Assembly (NCBI GenBank): GCA_013415595.1 | Contig: JAAEEW010000190.1 | Span: 1 to 11,819, forward strand | Direction: 5' to 3' | DNA: 11,819 nt | DNA from: Methanosarcinales archaeon | GTDB taxonomy: Archaea > Halobacteriota > Methanosarcinia > Methanotrichales > Methanotrichaceae | Shown: in pieces, positions 5,196 to 10,510 of the stretch | Numbering within the stretch: position 1 is the first letter of the stretch | How the letters are laid out: the number at the start of each line of letters is the position of its first letter | Notes under the pieces: generated by a model | Databases searched by the model: none | The model's input: only the letters and a program-made list of their open reading frames with translations | Told to the model about the DNA's origin: nothing | Made by a program: the position numbers and the translations under genes

Positions 5196-6350
5196 TCACA
5201 GAGGAGATAGCTCCCTCAGCCTGCCTACCGTCTTTTTCACCGCCTCTGCAATTACCGGCACCTGATCCTCCGTGTTGTACCTTCCCAGGGTCATGACCAT
5301 GGACCCGTGGGCCTCCTCGTGCTTCAGCCCGATGGCCAGCAGACAGTGGGAGGGCTCCAGGGTCCGGGATGAGCAGGCCGATCCCGTGGCCACCTGGATG
5401 TCGAACATGGCGTCCAGGGTCAGGAGAATGCTCTCCCCCTCGATGCGGCTGAAGCGGAAGCTGGCGTGGTGGGGAAGCCGCCTGGTGCGGTCTCCGGTGA
5501 GATAGGACTCCTCCACCATCAGGATCTCATCGATCAGCCGGTCCCGGATGGATCGAAGCCTGGCGCTCTCCCCATCCATCTCCCCCCGGGCCAGACGGGC
5601 AGCCTCCCCCATCCCGGCGATGGCAAAGATGTTCTCCGTCCCCGATCGAAGACCCCGCTCCTGGCCGCCCCCGGGATTGACCGTCTGCAGCCTGACCCCC
5701 TTCTTCACGTAAAGGGCTGCAGCCCCCTGGGGGCCGTAAAGCTCGTTGGAGGAGAGGGTCAGAAGGTCGATTCCGTCCCGCTGCACGTCCACCGGGATTC
5801 TTCCGGCGGCGGCCGAGGCGTCCATGTGCAGGTACATGCCCTTTTCGTGCACCACATCCGAGATCTCGTTTGCCGGCTGAATTGTGCCGATCTCGTTGTT
5901 GGCGTACATGATGGAGGTGACCGTGGTCTCCGGGGAGACCATTCTCTCCAGCTCACCCAGGTCCACCAGGCCGCTGGAGTCCACCGGGACCATGGACATC
6001 TCGAATCCGCCCTTTTGCAGCTCCTTCATGGGATTGTGGACCGAGATGTGCTCGATGGCGCTGGTCAGAACCTTCTTCCCCTTGCCCGCGTTTCGAATGG
6101 CTGTCCCCCTGATGGCCAGGTTGTTGGACTCGGTGGCGCTGCCGGTGAATATGATGCTGGAGGGGTCCTCGGCGTTGATCAGCTCCGCCACCCTGGACCT
6201 GGCCTCCTCCAGGGCTGCCCGGGCCCGCAGGCCGGCGGAGTGCAGCGAGGACGGATTTCCGAACTCCTCCGTCAGGTACCTCTGGGCGAACCGGGCCACC
6301 CGGGGGTCGACCGGGGATGCAGACTGATAATCCAGATAAATGCCGCTCAT
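5196..6350 (-). CDS. iscS: IscS/NifS-type cysteine desulfurase homologue with Glu in place of the PLP lysine
   Basis: The 384-residue protein is a fold-type I PLP-dependent IscS homologue. In the standard family it takes sulfur from L-cysteine as a persulfide and gives it to IscU. The conserved frame is clear: EFGNPSSLHS (29-37), ATESNNLAI (72-80), His101 which stacks on PLP, NNEIGTIQP (151-159), Asp177 in HMDAS, GGGQERGLRSGTEN (227-240) and the catalytic loop ATGSACSSRTLEPSH with Cys326. The motif SGHKxYGPKG, whose Lys forms the Schiff base with PLP, reads SSNELYGPQG: Lys is replaced by Glu203 (codon at 5742-5744). The usual DATQ also reads DASA, losing the PLP-contacting Gln, and the N-terminus reads YQSASP instead of YSATTP. 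The protein stops at LRELSPL, without the C-terminal tail of E. coli IscS. I recall that the Archaeoglobus fulgidus IscS has Asp here, so this appears to be an archaeal subfamily. GAGGAG overlaps the stop of the DsrE gene 7 bp upstream, showing tight coupling. Confidence 0.93.
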   Translation of the reverse strand: MSGIYLDYQSASPVDPRVARFAQRYLTEEFGNPSSLHSAGLRARAALEEARSRVAELINAEDPSSIIFTGSATESNNLAIRGTAIRNAGKGKKVLTSAIEHISVHNPMKELQKGGFEMSMVPVDSSGLVDLGELERMVSPETTVTSIMYANNEIGTIQPANEISDVVHEKGMYLHMDASAAAGRIPVDVQRDGIDLLTLSSNELYGPQGAAALYVKKGVRLQTVNPGGGQERGLRSGTENIFAIAGMGEAARLARGEMDGESARLRSIRDRLIDEILMVEESYLTGDRTRRLPHHASFRFSRIEGESILLTLDAMFDIQVATGSACSSRTLEPSHCLLAIGLKHEEAHGSMVMTLGRYNTEDQVPVIAEAVKKTVGRLRELSPL

Positions 6351-6357
6351 GCGCTCC

Positions 6358-6717
6358 TCAGAAGGTGATGACCGAATCCGCCTCCAAGGCCAGGTCGTTT
6401 ACCGTCCCCGCGCCGGCGATGACCGCCGGGGAGATGAACTCGCCCCGGGCAATCCCCAGGAGCTGGGTGCTCTGCTCGCAGACGTACATCTTGACCCCGG
6501 CGGCGATGGCCTGGTCCATGACCTCCTTGAGGCTGGGGAAGCTTCCCAGCTTGACCTTCTCCGCCTCGCCCTTCTTCACCACGGTGACCCCTTTGATCAT
6601 GAAGTAGATCTCGGCCTCCACGTCCATGGCCCTGGCGGTCATGGCCAGGATGAACGGCGCGTACAGCCTCTCCGGCGTGTCCAGGCCGCTGGTCTGAATG
6701 TAAAGTATCTTGCTCAT
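6358..6717 (-). CDS. DsrE-family sulfur carrier/sulfurtransferase-like protein
   Basis: The 119-residue protein (MSKILYIQTSGLDTPERLYAPF) belongs to the DsrE/DsrF fold. It opens with the family's beta strand and loop, the helix PERLYAPFILAMTARAM, the YFMIKGV strand and VKMYVCEQSTQLLGI, which holds the single cysteine, Cys80, in the position used to carry persulfide sulfur. The length is that of a single DsrE domain. In TusBCD and DsrEFH these proteins accept sulfur from TusA and pass it on. The ATG at 6717 is supported by GGAGG 9 nt upstream; an in-frame TTG at 6723 is too close. The iscS start lies 7 bp past this gene's stop and its ribosome site overlaps the stop codon, so the two are surely co-translated. 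Function as a sulfur relay step next to IscS is likely but inferred. Confidence 0.85.
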   Translation of the reverse strand: MSKILYIQTSGLDTPERLYAPFILAMTARAMDVEAEIYFMIKGVTVVKKGEAEKVKLGSFPSLKEVMDQAIAAGVKMYVCEQSTQLLGIARGEFISPAVIAGAGTVNDLALEADSVITF

Positions 6718-6851
6718 TAACAAAATCCTCCATATTTTTCTTCAGATTCTTCCCTCAGATTCTTTCCTCATATCATCCTCTGTCTGTTCACCCCTCGATC
6801 GGCACCTTTTGATCCAGGCCCGGAGGCTGATTCCCAGGACTAATATCTCAT

Positions 6852-6860
6852 ATATCTCAC
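6852..6860 (-). promoter_or_regulatory. Candidate TATA/operator motif GTGAGATAT upstream of the DsrE-like gene
   Basis: Minus-strand GTGAGATAT is followed at once by a near copy (ATGAGATATTA), giving an AT-rich box about 135 bp before the DsrE start. The same nonamer occurs at 5106-5114, about 20 bp before the iscU start. It may be a promoter element or a shared operator, and chance is possible. Confidence 0.3.
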
Positions 6861-6877
6861 AGATTATTGCCGAGAAT

Positions 6878-7120
6878 TTATTTAATACGCTTTATCCAGA
6901 ATGTGAGAACAGTCCCCGATTTCTCGAACTTCAGCAACTCATGGCCGGTTCGCCTGGCCCATCGCTTTATGTCCTCCTCTGCCGCCGGATCGTCTGCCTC
7001 CACCTTCAGCACCTGTCCCACCTGGATGTTGTCCATCTCCTCCTTGGTGCGGGCGATGGGCATAGGACAGTACAGGCCGACGCAGTCCAGCTCGGCATCG
7101 GAGTTGATCTCAGAGTCCAA
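6878..7120 (-). CDS. tusA: TusA-family sulfur carrier protein, TTG start
   Basis: The 80-residue protein is a complete TusA/SirA/YeeD-type domain. The signature is LDCVGLYCPMPIARTKEEM: Cys18 in the CPxP motif at the start of helix 1 is the persulfide carrier, and a second cysteine, Cys13, precedes it. The middle VGQVLKVEADDPAAEEDIKRWARRTGHELL is the usual second strand and helix pair. TusA proteins take sulfur from IscS or from other donors and hand it to DsrE-type partners. The start is TTG at 7120, with GGAGGT 7 nt upstream (7128-7133) on the minus strand; no ATG fits. It lies between the cytochrome gene (85 bp) and the DsrE gene (160 bp), all on one strand. The family call is secure; the partners are inferred from gene order. 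Confidence 0.93.
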   Translation of the reverse strand: MDSEINSDAELDCVGLYCPMPIARTKEEMDNIQVGQVLKVEADDPAAEEDIKRWARRTGHELLKFEKSGTVLTFWIKRIK

Positions 7121-7127
7121 TGGCTAG

Positions 7128-7133
7128 ACCTCC
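7128..7133 (-). promoter_or_regulatory. Ribosome binding site GGAGGT that decides the TTG start of tusA
   Basis: On the minus strand GGAGGT lies 7 nt before TTG at 7120. It is the only start-spaced site for this frame and confirms a non-ATG start. Confidence 0.75.
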
Positions 7134-7165
7134 TATTCCATTACATCCGACTGTTTCTGGGGTCA

Positions 7166-7179
7166 AGAGTATTAACTCT
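7166..7179. repeat. Small palindrome upstream of tusA
   Basis: AGAGT-ATTA-ACTCT is a perfect 5-bp inverted repeat around a 4-bp spacer, about 46 bp before the tusA start and within the gap after the cytochrome gene. Its size and place would suit an operator for a dimeric regulator, but nothing else supports that. Confidence 0.25.
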
Positions 7180-7205
7180 GTCTGTCTGCCGATTATTTCA
7201 GGAGG

Positions 7206-7643
7206 TTATTTCAGGATCTGGCTCAGCAGGGTGAGGCCGGCCAGGATGTTGGCGGCCATGAGAGCCAGGGTCGTCCTCCCCGACCAGCGGTGCAGGGGCC
7301 GTATCCTGGCAGCCCGGGACCGGAACCTGAACTGGGCCAGCCCCAGGGAGGGAGTGACCAGAAGGAGGACGACCACCAGGGTTCCCAGATAGGCGTGGGG
7401 CACCGCCAGGTGCTCCCCGGTGGAGGACTCCACCATGTAGGCCGCCGCCGTCACCCCCAGCAGCCCGAAGGCCACCCCGGCCGCCCCCAGGGCCCGGTGA
7501 GCCCTGAGCCACCACCGCCCTGGCCTATACCTGGCCATGAACATCCCGGCCACAAGGAGCAGAAAGCTGGTGAAGACCAGCGAGCCGTGGTATTTCCAGA
7601 GCGATACCCCATAAAGCGTAACCATGTCCAGTACATTTGCCAT
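7206..7643 (-). CDS. Cytochrome b561-like four-helix membrane protein
   Basis: The 145-residue protein has four membrane segments (about 20-36, 50-71, 84-103, 123-143). A histidine lies at or near one end of each: His19 (KYHG), His49 (RAHRALG), His83 (VPHAYLG) and His118 (PLHRWSGR). This four-histidine spacing, and the HAYLG and HRWSGR forms, match the core of cytochrome b561 proteins, which bind two b hemes and move electrons across the membrane. The nearest alternative is another small heme- or quinone-linked membrane protein, but the histidine pattern makes b561 the best call. ATG at 7643 is used, with GAGGGAG 13 nt upstream, a rather long spacing; another in-frame ATG at 7625 has no site. 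The last 11 bp of the gene region (TTATTTCAGGA on the plus strand) are duplicated 13 bp downstream. It lies 85 bp before tusA on the same strand, so it may supply or drain electrons for the sulfur or flavin proteins nearby. Confidence 0.7.
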   Translation of the reverse strand: MANVLDMVTLYGVSLWKYHGSLVFTSFLLLVAGMFMARYRPGRWWLRAHRALGAAGVAFGLLGVTAAAYMVESSTGEHLAVPHAYLGTLVVVLLLVTPSLGLAQFRFRSRAARIRPLHRWSGRTTLALMAANILAGLTLLSQILK

Positions 7644-7743
7644 AAGCTGCCATCAACTCCCTCTGCCGCCCAGGCTCCTCATCCCGGCATGGCCCTGACG
7701 GGCTACCTTTGCCCGCCAGCAGCCACCGGAGGACCGCTCCTTG

Positions 7744-7812
7744 CCGGTCCTTTTACAGAATCCTGTTACAGATCCTCTTGCCGGCTTGCCGGTCCTCTTA
7801 CCGGTCCTCTTT
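7744..7812. repeat. Degenerate 12-bp repeat crossing the flavoredoxin stop codon
   Basis: Six adjacent units can be read on the plus strand: CCGGTCCTTTTA (7744), CAGAATCCTGTTA (7756), CAGATCCTCTTG (7769), a short CCGGCTTG (7781), CCGGTCCTCTTA (7789) and CCGGTCCTCTTT (7801). The array begins inside the last codons of the flavin protein gene and continues past its stop at 7798-7800, so the C-terminal KKEDR may itself be a product of repeat growth. Confidence 0.6.
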
Positions 7813-8388
7813 TTTCTGCTTGCCCATCTCCCTTCCCAGGGAGAAGGCCGGGCCCAGATATTTTCCGATGCCGAAGTACTTCCTGGTCTCCGGGGCAAAG
7901 ACTGCCGGCCTCACCTTCTCCATGGCCGGGAGGCCGTCCTCTCCCAGGGCCGACTCCTCCACCTTGACGTCCATGACCTCCCCGATGAACTGGGTGTGCA
8001 GCCCGATCTCCACCATGGTTAGCAGGCTGCACTCCAGGACCATTGAAGCCTGGTCCAGGTAGGGGGCGTCCACCAGCTCGGCCTTTCGGGGAGAAAATCC
8101 GACAGCAGAAAGCTTGTCTTCAGACCTGCCCGAGACCAGGCCGAAGTAATCGGCTTCTCTAATCCGGTCTTCGGAGAGTATGTTGATGGTAAAGGCTCTG
8201 CGTTCCGATATGTTGCCGTAGGTGTAGGTAGCCTTCCTCAGGGAGACGCATATCGCCGGAGGGCTGGAGCAGCATATTCCGCCCCAGGCGGCGGTCATGA
8301 CGTTGGGCTTGCCCGCCCGGTCGTAGGTGGCCACCACCCAGACCGGGGTTGGAAATACCAGCGCCTTTGAGCCCAGTGATATCTTCAT
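7798..8388 (-). CDS. Flavoredoxin / flavin reductase-like FMN-binding protein
   Basis: The 196-residue protein starts MKISLGSKALVFPTPVWVVAT and is a split-barrel FMN-binding protein of the flavoredoxin type. Family features in order are FPTPVWVVATYDRAGKPNVMTAAWGGICCSSPP-type FMN loop (12-44), the strand AICVSLRKATYTYGNI (46-60), the AFTINILSEDRIREADYFGL stretch (65-84), and the dimer-side strand ECSLLTMVEIGLHTQFIGEV (119-138). Homologues such as the Desulfovibrio flavoredoxin bind FMN and pass electrons from ferredoxin-like partners; the partner here is unknown. The start at 8388 has GAGGAACGGGAA upstream; earlier in-frame starts at 8421 and 8490 lack a ribosome site. The gene is 154 bp upstream of the cytochrome b561-like gene on the same strand. 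Its last codons fall in a 12-bp repeat. Confidence 0.85.
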   Translation of the reverse strand: MKISLGSKALVFPTPVWVVATYDRAGKPNVMTAAWGGICCSSPPAICVSLRKATYTYGNISERRAFTINILSEDRIREADYFGLVSGRSEDKLSAVGFSPRKAELVDAPYLDQASMVLECSLLTMVEIGLHTQFIGEVMDVKVEESALGEDGLPAMEKVRPAVFAPETRKYFGIGKYLGPAFSLGREMGKQKKEDR

Positions 8389-8801
8389 TTCCCGTTCCTC
8401 AATCCTCTGATCATCTATCATTTTCACAAAATCCCGGGAATGCAATGCCATGGAAAGAAGACGCTCCGCCCCTTTCCACCGGCTGTCCATTCCTCAAAAC
8501 AGCCGGATTCTTCTGACAGTCGTCCACAGCTCCGGGGTCTACAAACATCTGATCTACATCACGCCGGTCTGTCCATTCCTGCCTGCCAAATTCCAGCCTG
8601 CTGATTCCGGCTGGCCAATGTTCAAACAGGTGGCCCCGTCCCGGATAGGCCATCCCGGGCAGGGGCACTTTCCGTTCCGTTCTGGCTGAGGATAGCCCCT
8701 CTGGCCAACACAGCCTCCAATAGCATGTAGGTTTGCCCTGCCTGGAATAAATCAATTGTGGTTTTTGAAAGGTGATCCCGCAATGAGCAAGCGTGGGTTC
8801 T
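8389..8801. other. Gene-free stretch of about 410 bp with short-period repeats
   Basis: I see no gene that can be supported between the MATE and flavoredoxin genes. Frames on both strands overlap neighbours or lack a ribosome site. The part at 8572-8614 holds three tandem copies of ATTCCNGCCTG at 14-15 bp spacing (8575, 8590, 8604), and CTGTCCATTCCT occurs twice (8483-8494 and 8569-8580). The right end (about 8745-8771) is AT-rich and on the minus strand contains TTGATTTATT, which could be a distant promoter for the flavoredoxin gene and would put the repeats in its leader. Confidence 0.45.
8572..8614. repeat. Degenerate 14-15-bp tandem repeat upstream of the flavoredoxin gene
   Basis: Three copies of an 11-bp core start at 8575, 8590 and 8604: ATTCCTGCCTG, ATTCCAGCCTG and ATTCCGGCTGG. 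A partly matching copy lies further left at about 8486. The spacing is about two heptads, like the array at 2915-3034, but the sequence differs. Confidence 0.45.
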
Positions 8802-10142
8802 TCAAATCCGGGTATGCTTCCAGGTTCCCCGCCGGTAGAGCAGATAGAAAATGACAAACTGGCAGGTGATGCCAAGAACGCTGGCATACCACACCCCCTG
8901 GATGCCCAGGCCCAGCCAGCGGGGCAGAATCAGTGCCAGGGGGATCTGGACCAGGACCATGGAGACGACGGTGGCGTACATGGGAAGCTTTGTCTCCCCC
9001 GCGCCGTTCATGGCGAAGGAGAGGACGATGGCCACCGCCAGCAGCACGTAGGCCGGGGAGACCGTCTGGAAGTAGTCGACTCCGATGGAGGTGCTGGAGC
9101 CGCTGGGATCGAATACCTCCATGATCTGCTCGGCGAAGGCGAAATAGAGGATGGAGAGGGCGGCCATGAGCCCTCCGTAGAGCAGAAGGGAGAGCTTCAC
9201 CCCCTTCTCCGCCCGCTCCGGCGCCCTGGCTCCCAGGTTCTGCCCCACCACCACCGCCGTTCCGGTGGCGATGCCAAAGCCGGGCATCAGGGCCACCAGC
9301 TCCATTCGGCCGGCGATTCCGTAGGCAGAGATGGCGCTAGCCCCGTAGAAGGCCACTATGGCCATCATGGCCAGGAAGGACAGGCTTCGCACCGCCGACT
9401 GGACCGAGTTGGGGATGGCCACCCGGACGATCCTCCAGGCAATGGACAGGTCGGGCAGAGGGGGAGAGGGAAAACTGAACCGGGAGGTGCCGTTGCAGAG
9501 GATGTGCAGCGCCAGGGCCAGTCCCACCCCCCGGGAGAGGACGGTGGCCAGGGCCGCGCCTGACACTCCCATCTCCGGGAAGATCCACAATCCGAAGATG
9601 AAGAGGGGGTCCAGAGCGATGTTGATCAGGTTGGCCAGGACCATCAGGTACATGGGGGTCCGGGCGTCGCCCACGCTTTGAAAGGAGGAGGAGACTATCC
9701 ACAGCTCCACCATGGTGAAGACCCCCAGGAGCAGGGTGGACAGGTACTGGCTGCCCAGGGCTTTCACCGCCTCCGGAGCGCCCATCAGGGCCAGGATATC
9801 CCCGGCGAAGAACAGGCCGGCCAGGGAGAGGAGCACGGAGAAGAACAGGCCGATGTACATGGCGCTGACCAGGAACAGGCCCACCCGGTCGTACTCCCTG
9901 GCTCCGTAGGAGCGGGAGATGAAGGCCGTGGTGGCGGTGACGATGCCGATGACCACGGTCATCAGGACCATGATTATGGTCCCGCTCATGGCCACTCCGG
10001 CTATGGCGTCCGCTCCCAGTCGGCCCACGAAGTACAGGTCCACCAGCTCGAGGACGCTTTGAAGCAGGTTGCCCACCACTATGGGCAGGGAGACGGCCAG
10101 CAGGCCGCGCAGGATATTTCCTTCCGTGATCTCGTTTGTCAT
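8802..10142 (-). CDS. MATE-family multidrug/organic cation antiporter
   Basis: The 446-residue protein has the length and about twelve membrane segments of the MATE family, arranged as two similar halves of six. The N-terminal half opens with EGNILRGLLAVSLPIVVGNLLQSVLELVDLYFVGRLGADAIAGVAMSGT, the family signature (SLPIVVGNLLQSVLELVDLYFVGRLG). The second half repeats it in form: AIPNSVQSAVRSLSFLAMMAIVAFYGASAISAYGIAGRMEL, followed by GFGIATGTAVVVGQNLGARAPERAEKGVK. Members export cationic drugs or toxic metabolites by Na+ or H+ antiport; the substrate here is unknown. The first-half counterpart of the Arg/Ala loop (FISRSYGAREYDRVGL) is present, so no truncation is seen. The ATG at 10142 has only a weak GGAAG before it, and the next 360 bp upstream are GC-rich with stem-loops, so promoter and leader are unclear. 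It diverges from the plus-strand gene at 10511. Confidence 0.95.
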   Translation of the reverse strand: MTNEITEGNILRGLLAVSLPIVVGNLLQSVLELVDLYFVGRLGADAIAGVAMSGTIIMVLMTVVIGIVTATTAFISRSYGAREYDRVGLFLVSAMYIGLFFSVLLSLAGLFFAGDILALMGAPEAVKALGSQYLSTLLLGVFTMVELWIVSSSFQSVGDARTPMYLMVLANLINIALDPLFIFGLWIFPEMGVSGAALATVLSRGVGLALALHILCNGTSRFSFPSPPLPDLSIAWRIVRVAIPNSVQSAVRSLSFLAMMAIVAFYGASAISAYGIAGRMELVALMPGFGIATGTAVVVGQNLGARAPERAEKGVKLSLLLYGGLMAALSILYFAFAEQIMEVFDPSGSSTSIGVDYFQTVSPAYVLLAVAIVLSFAMNGAGETKLPMYATVVSMVLVQIPLALILPRWLGLGIQGVWYASVLGITCQFVIFYLLYRRGTWKHTRI

Positions 10143-10510
10143 CTTCCAATCCAGCTCTTGAACGAATCCCCAATGCCGCCTTTCACGCCCCCGAATCGCC
10201 GACTCAGGGGGCTGTCCGAGGGTACAGCCCGCCTTCCCGGCCCCGGGACCTCCTGGACCCCCAGGACCTCCACGGTTCCGGGGATGGGGGGCCCGGAATG
10301 CACAGCCAGGAACGCACCCCAGGTGGAGCCGGAGCGCACCAGGTCAGAGTGTGAGCACCACATCCAGAGCTGCAGATTAAAAAGCCTGCCCCCGGACCGG
10401 GCCGACAGGACCCGGGAAGGGGATTTTCAGGAGGAGGCCAGGCAAAGGAGGCCCTCTCCCACAAATTTTAAGTTCCCGGCGGTGCCTCTACCTCAGGGGT
10501 TAGTGTGAAT
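10143..10510. other. Divergent intergenic region of about 370 bp with stem-loops
   Basis: This lies between MATE (minus) and the carboxypeptidase-regulatory-like gene (plus). I see no supported gene. The middle is GC-rich and contains a perfect 7-bp hairpin GGGCTGT/ACAGCCC (10209-10230, 8-nt loop) and a nested hairpin, CCCCGGGAC (10241-10249) with GTTCCGGGG (10275-10283) outside and TCCTGG/CCAGGA (10251-10266) inside. The right end becomes AT-richer and holds the TATA-like box of the plus-strand gene. No TATA-like box is seen for MATE. Confidence 0.45.
10463..10471 (+). promoter_or_regulatory. TATA-like box for the secreted two-domain protein gene
   Basis: AAATTTTAA stands out in a GC-rich region. 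The expected transcription start (about 25 bp on, near 10492) leaves a leader of about 19 nt that contains the AGGGGT ribosome site at 10495-10500. Confidence 0.5.

Noticed and set aside
5196..6350. IscS gene as a decayed pseudogene because of the missing lysine
   Set aside because: The frame is intact at full length, all other key residues and the catalytic cysteine are kept, and a related archaeal IscS also lacks the lysine as I recall; specialised function is more likely.
8411..8887. Minus-strand frame of 158 residues between MATE and flavoredoxin
   Set aside because: Overlaps the MATE 3' end in another frame, contains the tandem repeats, and lacks a ribosome site.
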